Shown: piece after piece, positions 37,118 to 45,639 of the stretch | How the letters are laid out: each line of letters begins with the position of its first letter | How positions within the stretch are numbered: position 1 is the stretch's first letter | DNA from: Lactococcus lactis | GTDB lineage: Bacteria > Bacillota > Bacilli > Lactobacillales > Streptococcaceae | Reading direction: 5' to 3' | Assembly (NCBI RefSeq): GCF_029023865.1 | Contig: NZ_CP118969.1 | Coordinates: 1,798,001 to 1,862,000 of the forward strand | DNA length: 64,000 nucleotides | Position numbers and translations under genes: made by a program | Notes under the pieces: model-generated | Told to the model about the DNA's origin: nothing | The model's database searches: none | Seen by the model: the letters and a program-made list of their open reading frames with translations, nothing else

Positions 37118-38473
37118 ATGAAATGGTTAAAAAAACAGGCGGAACTTTATCCTCAAAAACAATTTTTAAATGACTATACTTTTGCCCAAATCAATCAGGA
37201 AGTCAATAAGATGGCTGAACATTTGGCTCCTCTTATTGACAATCAATCACGGGTTGCGCTCCTTTCAGAAAACTCTGTTGAAATGGCAGTCGTTTTGTTT
37301 GCCTTGCTCGGTTTGTCAAAAGAAGTTCTTCTATTAAATACACACTTGACCGAATATGAACTAGCTGACCAAATCAAGGAACTCGAGATTGAGACAGTCT
37401 TCACATCGGATTCACTGACAGAAAAAATTACTGACAGCATTTCTTTTTCAGAAATTTGGACTAGTAACCCTTGCCCTGTAAGTCTGTCAGCAGATTTTTC
37501 TGATGAAAAAATTGCGGTCATCATGAACACTTCCGCTACTACCGGAAAATTTAAATCTGTCCCTATTACTTGGGGCATGATTTCAAATCACGTCAAAGCC
37601 TCAAAGGAAACGCTTGGCGCTTATGACAATGATAATTGGCTTGTCATCTTACCCATGTTTCATGTCTCTGGGCTTTCCATTATTATGCGTACTTTATATA
37701 ATGCAACATCAGCGACCGTTGTTGATAAATTTGATGAAAACCAACTTCTTGAAATGATCAATTCTGGGAAAATCAACATGGTTTCACTCGTCCCAACCCT
37801 CCTTACAAGAATTGCTGACAAATTGCATAGCAATAACTTACGTTTAATTCTACTTGGTGGTGAATTTATTCCCCAACCTTTAATCAAAAAATGCCAAGAA
37901 TTAGGGCTTCCTATTTACAAAACTTATGGAATGACTGAAAGTTTTTCACAATCTGTCACTTTTAATATTTTAGATTTCCCTGATAAAACAAGCTCTGTCG
38001 GGCGGCCTTTACCAGGTGTTGAAATTGAGATTCGTCAAGCTGACCTTGCTGGCGTTGGTGAAATTTGGTTAAAATCTCCGATGTTGATGAAAGCTTACCT
38101 AGGCCAAAAGCCTTACGGCACAGCTTTTGAAACAGGCGATATTGGTTATCTTGACGCGGACGGTTTTCTCTATCTGCTCAATCGCAGAAAAGATATCATT
38201 ATTTCTGGCGGTGAAAATATTTACCCCAAAGAAATCGAAGATTTAGTTTATTCTCTTCCTGAAATCAAGGAATGTGCACTTGTTGCTAAGCCAGATGCCA
38301 AGTGGGGACAAGTGCCAATTCTCTTCGTTTCAGGCAATATTTCCCAAGAAAAATTAGAAAACTTTCTCACTGAAAAACTGGCAAAATACAAACGACCACA
38401 ATCCATCACTTTCATGGATGAATTGCCCAAAAATGCTTCTGGAAAAATCTTGAGAAAAGAGCTTAAAGGATGA
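37118..38473 (+). CDS. menE: o-Succinylbenzoate-CoA ligase
   Basis: Adenylate-forming enzyme that activates OSB to its CoA ester. The 451-residue protein contains the P-loop region MNTSATTGKFKSVPITW (the usual Gly after Ser is Ala), TYGMTESFS, ETGDIGYLDADGF, the hinge RRKDIIISGGENIYP, and the C-terminal Lys in NASGKILRKEL. The ATG has no close ribosome site: AAGGAG lies about 29 nt upstream, and a short GAGTTCG-CTCACATCTTAA repeat lies between. The gene overlaps menC by 4 nt (ATGA). Confidence 0.94.
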   Translation: MKWLKKQAELYPQKQFLNDYTFAQINQEVNKMAEHLAPLIDNQSRVALLSENSVEMAVVLFALLGLSKEVLLLNTHLTEYELADQIKELEIETVFTSDSLTEKITDSISFSEIWTSNPCPVSLSADFSDEKIAVIMNTSATTGKFKSVPITWGMISNHVKASKETLGAYDNDNWLVILPMFHVSGLSIIMRTLYNATSATVVDKFDENQLLEMINSGKINMVSLVPTLLTRIADKLHSNNLRLILLGGEFIPQPLIKKCQELGLPIYKTYGMTESFSQSVTFNILDFPDKTSSVGRPLPGVEIEIRQADLAGVGEIWLKSPMLMKAYLGQKPYGTAFETGDIGYLDADGFLYLLNRRKDIIISGGENIYPKEIEDLVYSLPEIKECALVAKPDAKWGQVPILFVSGNISQEKLENFLTEKLAKYKRPQSITFMDELPKNASGKILRKELKG

Positions 38474-39582
38474 TAATTGAAAAAATTACAATGTTTCATG
38501 TTCAACTCCCTATGAAATTTAATTTTAAGACCGCCAAAGGTTCCTTAAATCTCCGAGATACAATTATTATAAAAGTTGAAAGTCCTAACGGACTTTCGGG
38601 ATTTGGTGAAGTTGTTGCTTTCACGACTCCTTTTTATACTTCAGAAACTTTTGCTGATTCTTGGAAAATCTTGGAAGAAACTTACCTGCCAGAAATTTTG
38701 CAAAAAGAATTCTCACACCCTTTTGAAATACATGAATTTTTTAGAAATCCCTTACCAATGGCACTGGCCGGACTAGAAAATGCACTTCTAGATTTGTATT
38801 TTAAAGAAAGAAATAAAAATTTGATTGCTGGTCTTTTCCAAGAAAAATTAGCTGATAAAATCCCACGTGGTGCGGTGCTTGGACAAATGTCTGACGAGCA
38901 AACCATTAAGGAAATTGGCCAACTTATTAACAGTGGCGTCAAAAGAATTAAATTAAAAATTAGTCCACAAATTGGGACTGACTTGATTAAAAAGCTGGTA
39001 AAAAGATATCCACAAATTACATTTGCTCTTGATGCCAATCGAAGTTTTCAACTGACAGACTGGCCAGTCATCAAAGAGCTAGACGAACTTGGTCTGGCTT
39101 GTATCGAAGAACCTTTTGATATCAAAGATTTATCCGAATTAAAATTACTGACAGAAAACTTCTTAACACCAATTTGCTTTGACGAATCCGTTCAAGATTT
39201 AGAAAGTCTAAAAATACTGACAGAACTTCCTTTTCAAACGATGCTCAATGTAAAAATAGGTCGTTTAGGTGGACTTTATCAAACGCAAAAAGCTATCGAA
39301 TTTTGCAGACAGCATCAGATTGGCTTTTGGATTGGCAGTATGGTTGAGTCTGGTATCTCAAAAATACTCCATGTCCAACTCGCTGCGCTTTCTGGAAATG
39401 CTATGGCCGGTGATTTATCCGATTCTAAGCATTATTTTGACATAGACCTCATTCAACCAGAAATTGCATTTCCAAACGGTTGGATGACCGTCCCGACTGG
39501 AATTGGTATCGGTCTGTCAGTTAATGAAACGCTACTCAAAGGTTATACTGTAAATAAATTAATTATGACCTACTTTAGATGA
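38470..39582 (+). CDS. menC: o-Succinylbenzoate synthase
   Basis: Enolase-superfamily dehydratase making OSB from SHCHC, 370 aa. The barrel residues are present: the Lys pair in KRIKLKISP, metal ligands FALDANRSF, CIEEPFD and CFDESV, and the general base Lys in NVKIGRLGG. The length fits the Gram-positive menC type (MenC2). It overlaps menE by 4 nt, so it is translationally coupled. Confidence 0.94.
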   Translation: MIIEKITMFHVQLPMKFNFKTAKGSLNLRDTIIIKVESPNGLSGFGEVVAFTTPFYTSETFADSWKILEETYLPEILQKEFSHPFEIHEFFRNPLPMALAGLENALLDLYFKERNKNLIAGLFQEKLADKIPRGAVLGQMSDEQTIKEIGQLINSGVKRIKLKISPQIGTDLIKKLVKRYPQITFALDANRSFQLTDWPVIKELDELGLACIEEPFDIKDLSELKLLTENFLTPICFDESVQDLESLKILTELPFQTMLNVKIGRLGGLYQTQKAIEFCRQHQIGFWIGSMVESGISKILHVQLAALSGNAMAGDLSDSKHYFDIDLIQPEIAFPNGWMTVPTGIGIGLSVNETLLKGYTVNKLIMTYFR

Positions 39583-39639
39583 ACGAAAAAGAAAAAAACT
39601 GGAACCTCTACTTACAGGTGAATTTTACTTCGCAAATTT

Positions 39640-39938
39640 CATCCACAACCTTGAAGCTCTGCTTCAAGCAGAACCACTTTTTTCCTACATCCGCTCCGTT
39701 GTCTCTTTTGGCAATGTCGCTAGCTACGTTATCGGTTCCAGCTAAGTACTGTTCTTCGCTACGCTCGAATGTCCATGCTAAAGCGCAACGAGAATCGCAA
39801 GTACTTGCTGGCAGGGCAAGCGTCAGCCAAAAAGGCATTTTTCATCATTTCAAGACAGTCAGCGACAAACTTGCTTGTCGCTGTCCCCGAAGCTCGTGCA
39901 CTAAAGTGCTAAGGCCCTAGGGCGGTCTCACATCTTAT
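39640..39938. repeat. Structured repeat element between menC and menI, ending CTCACATCTTA
   Basis: A chain of hairpins: TTGAAGC-TCT-GCTTCAA (about 39650-39667), CTTGC...GCAAG (about 39805-39820), CAGCGACAA...TTGTCGCTG (39859-39882), and GCACT-AA-AGTGC (about 39897-39909). GGCCCTAGGGC then leads to CTCACATCTTAT (39927-39938). It shares TGCTAAAGCGC and GCTGGCA-GGCA with 31770-31835 and the CCCTAGGGC end with 35995-36020. Codon quality of the open frame through it is poor, so I treat the 371-nt gap as noncoding. Confidence 0.65.
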
Positions 39939-39953
39939 TAAGGAGATTTTCCA

Positions 39954-40370
39954 ATGAACATGATTGACCAACTCAATATCACAGATTTTCAAGTTTTTAC
40001 TGACGAGAATTCTGACAAGTTTGTCAGTAAAATTTATAAATTCTCAAGTAAAATGATTCTCAGCGATTTTCATGCTCAACCACAAGGCTTTTTAAATGGA
40101 GGTGCAAGTCTTGCTCTCGCTGAAATCACAGCTGGTATGGCAAGTAATGCAATCGGCTCCGGTCAATACTTTGCCTTTGGTCAAAGCATTAACGCCAACC
40201 ATCTCAATCCAAAAAAATGCGAAGGTTTCGTAAATGCCCGCGGTCTTCTCCTCAAAAATGGCAAACGCAACCATGTCTGGGAAATCAAAATCACTGACGA
40301 AAATGAAACGCTCATTTCTCAAATCACAGTGGTCAATGCTTTGGTACCACAAAAAAACTCTGACAAATAG
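39954..40370 (+). CDS. menI: Hotdog-fold thioesterase, probable DHNA-CoA thioesterase
   Basis: 138-residue PaaI/YbgC-type hotdog protein with the helix segment GGASLALAEITAGMASNA containing the acidic catalytic residue, and the C-terminal IKITDENETLISQITV strand. Placement at the end of the men cluster makes hydrolysis of 1,4-dihydroxy-2-naphthoyl-CoA the likely reaction (MenI), which would complete the DHNA branch. AAGGAG lies 9 nt before the ATG, just after the repeat end. A bidirectional terminator overlaps the stop codon. Confidence 0.85.
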   Translation: MNMIDQLNITDFQVFTDENSDKFVSKIYKFSSKMILSDFHAQPQGFLNGGASLALAEITAGMASNAIGSGQYFAFGQSINANHLNPKKCEGFVNARGLLLKNGKRNHVWEIKITDENETLISQITVVNALVPQKNSDK

Positions 40371-40384
40371 TCAGAGTTTTTTTA
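40351..40384. terminator. Bidirectional terminator at the end of menI
   Basis: Stem AAAAAAACTCTGAC, loop AAATA, stem GTCAGAGTTTTTTT. It contains the menI stop codon and also serves the convergent gene at 40396-40920. Confidence 0.92.
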
Positions 40385-40395
40385 GACGGCGTAAG

Positions 40396-40920
40396 TTAAC
40401 CATTTTCTCTTATAAAATAAACCTCAAATTCATCAGCAACCTTATCACTTCCTGAAGGAAGAATTCTCGTTTTTACTTTATTTTTATTAATAACTTTATA
40501 ACGGAAAAAAGCTTCTTCTCCTCTTTTATTAATATTTATTTTCACTGGTCGAAAACCATCTTTGTCGAGTTCATTCAATGGGCGATAAACAGAATTTTCT
40601 CTTACAAATTCCCCATCAATATTCCCTCGACCATTTTTCAATTCTCTAAATATTAACTCCACTTGTTCTTTACCATATTTAAAATGAGACTCATTATCCA
40701 AATTGGCTCGATAAAATTGTACCTTGAGCTCTTTAGACATTGGTAATCTTACATCTGAAATCCAAGCGCCATGCAAAAAATGAATTGAATCTTTTTTATT
40801 TTTCTTCTCATTTTGACTTTTAGTCAAACTCTGACAAGATTTAAAAATTACTAAAGGAATCAAAATTACCACTAAAACTAAAATTACCCATTTCATATTT
40901 TTCCAATTTTCATTTTTCAT
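40396..40920 (-). CDS. Hypothetical membrane-anchored protein
   Basis: 174-residue protein that I do not recognise. It has a single N-terminal membrane segment (about 9-27; WVILVLVVILIPLVIF, ending in a Cys) and a basic, soluble C-terminal part with beta-rich character, probably outside the membrane. I start at the ATG at 40920, with GGAGG 5 nt upstream; the longer frame to 40938 would include the ribosome site. It may be a lipoprotein-like or simply anchored protein (the FKSCQS segment is not a convincing lipobox). Confidence 0.7.
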   Translation of the reverse strand: MKNENWKNMKWVILVLVVILIPLVIFKSCQSLTKSQNEKKNKKDSIHFLHGAWISDVRLPMSKELKVQFYRANLDNESHFKYGKEQVELIFRELKNGRGNIDGEFVRENSVYRPLNELDKDGFRPVKININKRGEEAFFRYKVINKNKVKTRILPSGSDKVADEFEVYFIRENG

Positions 40921-40978
40921 AAACTCCTCCTTTGTCATCTTTATAATGATACTTTACCATAAATAAGGATACAAAAAA

Positions 40979-41052
40979 AGAGCACATAAGCTCCATACTT
41001 AGTGCTGCTACCGTCAGGTCCTGACACGCTTCGTAAGAAACTTATTGCTCCG
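40979..41052 (-). ncRNA. ffs: Small signal recognition particle RNA (4.5S/scRNA)
   Basis: The conserved SRP helix is present on the minus strand: GUCAGG-A-CC, tetraloop UGAC, GG-U-AGCAGC, the Ffh-binding symmetric and asymmetric loops. The tetraloop is of the URRC class rather than GGAA. The ends pair as GAGCA-AUAAG with CUUAU-G-UGCUC, giving an RNA of about 74 nt, followed by a run of seven T. It directly follows tadA, a context also seen in Bacillus (tadA-scr). Ends are estimated from promoter and stem. Confidence 0.93.
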
Positions 41053-41058
41053 AAAACT

Positions 41059-41087
41059 ATTATAACACAATTTATTTTTTTCGTCTA
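41059..41087 (-). promoter_or_regulatory. Promoter of the SRP RNA
   Basis: Minus strand: -35 TAGACG (41087-41082, inside the end of tadA), 17-nt spacer, -10 TATAAT (41064-41059). Transcription would start near 41052. Confidence 0.8.
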
Positions 41088-41539
41088 TTTTTAAAGAAAT
41101 CTTGCATGATTTTTGCACACTCGTCTTCTAAAATCCCCGATTCTACTTGGACTCGATGGTTCAGTCGCTTGTCTTCTAAAATCTGATAAAGACTGACCGT
41201 TCCTCCAAATTTAGGATTTGTCGCTCCAAAGTAAACTTGTGGAATCCGCGCTAACCCAATTGCTCCGGCACACATGACACAAGGTTCAATGGTGACAAAG
41301 AGGGCGCAATCAAGAAGTCTCCAATTTCCCACTGCCTGATTTGCCGCTTCAATCGCGCAAACTTCAGCATGATGTGTCGCCCGACCATCAAGCTCTCGCC
41401 TATTGAAATCACGCGCAATAATTTCGCCGTCTTTGACGATGACAACTCCAATCGGAACTTCCTCATTTTCAGCTGCTTTCTGCGCTTCTTTGAGTGCTTC
41501 CTTCATAAAAAATTCTTTTTCTTCTTCTGTAAAATTCAT
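41072..41539 (-). CDS. tadA: tRNA-specific adenosine deaminase
   Basis: Deaminates A34 to inosine in tRNA-Arg(ACG). The 155-residue protein has the zinc and catalytic motifs HAEVCAIEAA and PCVMCAGAI with the two cysteines, and the N-terminal EALKEAQKAAENEEVPIGVVIV typical of TadA. It starts one base after the preceding gene's stop codon and is followed by ffs. Confidence 0.95.
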   Translation of the reverse strand: MNFTEEEKEFFMKEALKEAQKAAENEEVPIGVVIVKDGEIIARDFNRRELDGRATHHAEVCAIEAANQAVGNWRLLDCALFVTIEPCVMCAGAIGLARIPQVYFGATNPKFGGTVSLYQILEDKRLNHRVQVESGILEDECAKIMQDFFKNRRKK

Positions 41540-42478
41540 TTATCCTAAAAATTTCTCTTGTTCAAGACAATATATTTTGACTGGAACTGCTTCAAATTGT
41601 TCTAATGTCCCATTGACAACTGTATTATCTAAACAAATATAGTTTCGATGTTTCCCAAATAAAAAACCACTCACATGACCAACAAAGACCTGAACATCAG
41701 TGTTTGGTACGCCCACAGCTTTAGCAACACTATTTCGCCGTTCAAAAGAATCACCTGGCAAATGTTCCCAAAACAAATCTTTTGTCTTCTCTTTTTCATA
41801 AGAAAGGCACATTTTTGCACTATGAGAGAGTACCACCCACTTATTTCCAATTTTTTCAATCAACTGTTCTGGCTGACCAAAGTTATTTTTCATTTCTGTC
41901 AGTAAAAATTGTCTGTCAGTAACTGACAGCTTTTTCCAGTTTTCAATTGAATACTGCCAGCCATTTGGTGGAGCCCCTTCATAAATATAAATCGTTCCAA
42001 TTGCATTTGAAAGTTGCTCTTCATCCGTTTTACCGTCACTTGCAAGCTCTGACCACATTTGCTCATGATTTCCCATCATGACTGTCACATGATAACCAGC
42101 ATCTGGCAAAGTTTTCAACAAATAAAGTAAAGCATCAAAGCCAAAACGGCCATGATCAATGCTATCTCCCAAGACAAAAAGCCGGTCATTTTTACTAAAA
42201 TGAATCTCTGTCAGCGCTTTTTTCAAGCCAGATAAGCGTCCATGAATGTCAGAAACAAATAAATTACGCTGATAGTGCTTATCATCACTGACAAACCTCG
42301 TTTTAGAACTGTCAGCACTTTTTTTAACCAATTGTTCAATCTGACTTTTCGTTTTTGGTGGATTGTAATTAAGCACACAATTTTGGATACTGACAAAACC
42401 AAAGAAAATTCCTGTCAGTAAAATGATAAATGAAATGAGGAAAATTAGCTTTTTAAAAGGGCTTATCAAAGTTGCCAT
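41540..42478 (-). CDS. Membrane-anchored metallophosphoesterase (calcineurin-like)
   Basis: 312-residue phosphoesterase. An N-terminal membrane helix lies at about 10-32, followed by the dinuclear-metal motifs FVSDIHGRLSGL, VLGDSIDHGRFG, VMMGNHEQM and later VLSHSAK and FVGHVSG. This set is typical of serine/threonine protein phosphatase or bis(5'-nucleosyl)-tetraphosphatase-like enzymes; the substrate is not evident. It overlaps the MBL gene upstream by 13 nt and abuts tadA. Confidence 0.82.
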   Translation of the reverse strand: MATLISPFKKLIFLISFIILLTGIFFGFVSIQNCVLNYNPPKTKSQIEQLVKKSADSSKTRFVSDDKHYQRNLFVSDIHGRLSGLKKALTEIHFSKNDRLFVLGDSIDHGRFGFDALLYLLKTLPDAGYHVTVMMGNHEQMWSELASDGKTDEEQLSNAIGTIYIYEGAPPNGWQYSIENWKKLSVTDRQFLLTEMKNNFGQPEQLIEKIGNKWVVLSHSAKMCLSYEKEKTKDLFWEHLPGDSFERRNSVAKAVGVPNTDVQVFVGHVSGFLFGKHRNYICLDNTVVNGTLEQFEAVPVKIYCLEQEKFLG

Positions 42479-43218
42479 TTTTTATGCGGAACTGCTAAAT
42501 CAGTAATGACAGCATCCCCTGCTGCTTCTTTTGCTTCTGTCAGTAAAATATCCAAATCACCAAATTGTGGCAGATGAGTCAAAATTAATTTTTTAACCTT
42601 TGCATCCTTAGCAATTTGACCGGCTTCAATTGATGATAAGTGATTAGGCATTTTTGCTTTATCTTTAAAGAAATAAACATCAGCAAGAAGAAGGTCAGCC
42701 TCTTTGGCAAAGTCAGTCAATTCATCAAAATAACCCGTATCTCCAGTATAAATCAAAACTTGTCCCGTTCTGCGTTCAACAATGCGCATGGCATAATTCA
42801 CCACAGGATGAACTGTTTTTAGAAAAGTAATATCAAAAGGACCAACTTTTGTTCCATTTTCGACATCATAAAGATGACCTTCCGAAACCTTATCCAAAGT
42901 TAATTTAGAAAATTCATATTCATTTTCCCCATGGCCATAAATAGGCAACATCATTCCATCCCAACCATCTTGACCCAATGGATAAAGCTGACGATATTGG
43001 CGAAGAGCACCCAAATCTGCAATATGGTCTTCATGATAATGACTCAAAATAACTGCATCAAGTTGAGTTGGTTGCAATTCATGTTCAAGTTCTGTCACCG
43101 CGCGTGAACCACAATCTAAAAGCATGTTAAAGCCTGATTCTGATTGTAAAAGATAAGAGGTTGTTCCGGCATCGCGCGTAGGATATCCGCCCCAAACACC
43201 TAGTGCTGTTAATTTCAT
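42466..43218 (-). CDS. Metallo-beta-lactamase fold hydrolase
   Basis: 250-residue MBL-fold protein with the zinc-binding HYHEDHIADLGAL motif, IYTGDTGYF, and a later LTHLPQF segment. It resembles the RNase Z/arylsulfatase-like MBL group found in Firmicutes but lacks the extra exosite domain of tRNase Z. The substrate is unknown. It overlaps the phosphoesterase gene downstream. Confidence 0.82.
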   Translation of the reverse strand: MKLTALGVWGGYPTRDAGTTSYLLQSESGFNMLLDCGSRAVTELEHELQPTQLDAVILSHYHEDHIADLGALRQYRQLYPLGQDGWDGMMLPIYGHGENEYEFSKLTLDKVSEGHLYDVENGTKVGPFDITFLKTVHPVVNYAMRIVERRTGQVLIYTGDTGYFDELTDFAKEADLLLADVYFFKDKAKMPNHLSSIEAGQIAKDAKVKKLILTHLPQFGDLDILLTEAKEAAGDAVITDLAVPHKKWQL

Positions 43219-43315
43219 ATTTTTTTCTCGCTTTCTTTATTTTTTGCTTAAGTCTATTATAACAAAGCAAAGCTAATTTAGCTTATGCGCCATTTAATCT
43301 TTACTGACAAACAAA

Positions 43316-43340
43316 AAAAGTGGTAGAATCCACCACTTTT
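43316..43340 (-). terminator. Terminator of the MetE-like gene
   Basis: Stem AAAAGTGGT (43316-43324), 7-nt loop, stem ACCACTTTT (43332-43340). It lies just past the stop codon, and a T-run follows on the minus strand. Confidence 0.85.
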
Positions 43341-43343
43341 ACT

Positions 43344-44453
43344 TTATTTCCAAATTTTATCCACAATCTTTTTAATATGTGCTAATTTAGCCCATTCTTC
43401 TTCCTCAGTCAAATCGTTTCCTTCTTCTGTAGAAGCAAATCCACATTGTGTTGAAAGTGCCAAATTTTCAAGTGGAATCGATTCAAGCGCCTCGTCTAAG
43501 CGAGCTTTAATGTCTTCATACTTTTCAAGTTCTGGATGTTTAGAAGTGAAAAGTCCTAACACAAGCAAGACATCTTTTCTTTGATTCCAAATTTCTGCTA
43601 AGGGAGCAAAAGAACCTGAGCGAGCATCATCGTATTCTAAAAAGAAAGTATCATAATTAAGCTGACCTAAGTATTTTGCCACAGGCTCATAAGAACCCTC
43701 AAATAAATAAGTTGATTTGAAATTTCCTCGACAAATATGAGTTGAAACTCTCAAGTCCTCAGGCAAATCCTTCAAGAGCTTATTAACAAGATAGACAATG
43801 TCTTCACACATCTTAACATACTTTTCATGGTTTTCTGGATCATCTAATAATCTGGCAATAAGATAAGCCCAAGTCGTATCGTCCAGTTGAATATAACGCG
43901 CACCCAATTCATAAAAATGGAGCAAAGTTTCATGATAAGCTTGAGCCAAATCATCTAAGAATTCTTCCCAACTTCCATAAAATTCTGGCCAACGGTCTGA
44001 ACGACCATCACGATTAGGAATTAACGAAGGTGAAGGAATAGTAACTTTAGGTTCAACTCCTTCTGGTAAAAGACTTTTTAAATAGTTAAAATCCGCAAAA
44101 AAGGGATGTTCTGGGTTAAAAGCTACTTTACCAGTCAATTCAATATTAGTTGTCCTTGTTTTTGCACCATGGAATTTATAAGAATCCTCTTGTTCATAAG
44201 TCCCAACTCCATTAAGCCCCCAGAGGAAATCTAAGTGCCACCACGAACGATTAAATTCTCCATCTGTCACCGCTTTAAGGCCAACGTTCACTTCTTCTTT
44301 CACTAATCTCTTAATTTCAGATTCTTGAATTTTTTTAAAGTCACTTAATGGAAGTTGCCCTTCTGAATAAGCCAAACGTGCTTCTTTTAAAGTTTGGGGA
44401 CGGAGAAAACTTCCAACGTGGTCAAAATGATAATGCTTATAAGTTTTTGTCAT
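43344..44453 (-). CDS. MetE C-terminal-domain homologue (YxjG/YxjH-type methyltransferase)
   Basis: 369-residue protein matching the catalytic barrel of cobalamin-independent methionine synthase. The N-terminus HFDHVGSFLRP, the zinc site residues HICRG (His and Cys) and QCGFAS (second Cys), and YIQLDDTTWAY are all present. Stand-alone forms like this may transfer methyl groups to homocysteine from a donor other than methyl-tetrahydrofolate. It is monocistronic. I see no S-box or T-box in the 5' region. Confidence 0.88.
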   Translation of the reverse strand: MTKTYKHYHFDHVGSFLRPQTLKEARLAYSEGQLPLSDFKKIQESEIKRLVKEEVNVGLKAVTDGEFNRSWWHLDFLWGLNGVGTYEQEDSYKFHGAKTRTTNIELTGKVAFNPEHPFFADFNYLKSLLPEGVEPKVTIPSPSLIPNRDGRSDRWPEFYGSWEEFLDDLAQAYHETLLHFYELGARYIQLDDTTWAYLIARLLDDPENHEKYVKMCEDIVYLVNKLLKDLPEDLRVSTHICRGNFKSTYLFEGSYEPVAKYLGQLNYDTFFLEYDDARSGSFAPLAEIWNQRKDVLLVLGLFTSKHPELEKYEDIKARLDEALESIPLENLALSTQCGFASTEEGNDLTEEEEWAKLAHIKKIVDKIWK

Positions 44454-44567
44454 GAAATTACCTAAATTCTATTAGTTTAACTCATTCCATTGTAGCAAAG
44501 CATCATTTCTTTGGTCTTAGAAATTTTTAATGACATGATGTAAATATTTAATATTAAATTCAAGTGA

Positions 44568-44594
44568 TTGACTTAGGAGTCAGACTGGTATAAA
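44568..44594 (+). promoter_or_regulatory. Promoter of the alcohol dehydrogenase pseudogene with a small dyad
   Basis: -35 TTGACT (44568-44573), 15-nt spacer, -10 TATAAA (44589-44594). A dyad TGACT-TAGG-AGTCA (44569-44582) overlaps the -35 box and may be an operator. The short spacer weakens the promoter call. Confidence 0.45.
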
Positions 44595-44620
44595 CTTTTA
44601 CTTATAAGAGAGGTAGAGAG

Positions 44621-45607
44621 ATGAAAGCAATTGGAACTATTGATTCTAGCAAAAATTTTATTGACTTTGAAATAGAAAAGCCAATCTTAAGACCCCATGA
44701 TTTATTGATATAAGTCGAGGCAATCTCAATCAATCCAGTTGATACAAAGGTTAGAAAAGGGATTAAAGGAAATTTAGCAGAACCAAAAATTCTAGGTTGG
44801 GATGGTTTAGGAACTGTCGTCGAACTTGGGAGTGAAACTAAGCTTTTTAAGGTTGGGGATAAAGTGTTTTGGGCCGGTGATGTTACTCGTTCAGGTTCAA
44901 ATGCTGAATTTCAAGCCGTTGATGAACGAATTGTTGGTTTTGCTCCCAAAAATTTGACCAAAGAAAAAGCAGTCGCTATGCCTCTAACAAGTTTGACTGC
45001 CTATGAACTTCTCTTTGAAAAACTAGAAGTGACTGATAAATCTAAAGGAAAATCACTCCTCATTATTAATGGTGCAGGTGGTGTTGGCTCAGTAGCAATC
45101 CAAATGGCCAAAAATGCTGGATTGACAGTAATTGCTACGGCATCAAATCCCCAAGCCATTGAATGGGTCAAAAATTTTGGCGCCGATTATACCGTCAATC
45201 ATCATGAAAATTTGGTTCCTCAAGTTCATGAACTTGGCTTTAAGTTTGTAGATTATATTTTAATTTTAAATGCCGTTGTTGAACATATGCCAGCAGTAAA
45301 TGAGTTAATTGCGCCACAAGGTTCGATTGCAAATATTGTTGAACCAGGGCAAGCTATTAATTTAGATCAACTAGCTCATAAATCTGCACGTTTTAACTTT
45401 GAATGGATGTTTACAAAAGTCGTCTCAAATACATCTGATTTACAAAGTCAACATGATATTTTAAATAAAGTTTCTGAATGGCTAGATAATGACGTTCTAA
45501 AAAGTACAATGACTCAGAATCTCGGACCAATTACTGCTGAGAATGTGAAAAAAGCTCATGAACTCATTGAAGAAAATCATACAATAGGGAAAATTATCCT
45601 ATCTTAA
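44621..45607 (+). pseudogene. Zinc-type alcohol dehydrogenase-like (quinone oxidoreductase family), nonsense-mutated
   Basis: The ATG at 44621, behind an AGAGAGGTAGAGAG ribosome region, opens a 328-codon frame with one TAA at 44711-44713 (codon 31). The sequence on both sides is the continuous N-terminus of a medium-chain dehydrogenase: KPILRPHDLLI-stop-VEAISINPVDTKVRKG, then GDKVFWAG and the nucleotide-binding NGAGGVGSVAIQMAK (split at the stop only). The rest, to 45607, is intact. A single base change (for example AAA to TAA) explains it. The product could restart at a later codon, but the catalytic domain would then be cut. Confidence 0.85.
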
Positions 45608-45613
45608 CGCTTA

Positions 45614-45639
45614 AAAAAATCCTCTTATTTGAGGATTTT
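45614..45639. terminator. Bidirectional terminator
   Basis: Stem AAAAATCCTC (45614-45623), loop TTATTT, stem GAGGATTTTT (45630-45639), between two convergent genes. Confidence 0.9.

Noticed and set aside
39579-39920. A 113-codon gene after menC with an ATGA overlap
   Set aside because: The frame runs through the hairpin-rich repeat, has unusual composition and no ribosome site of its own, and matches no family I know. The overlap is probably chance.
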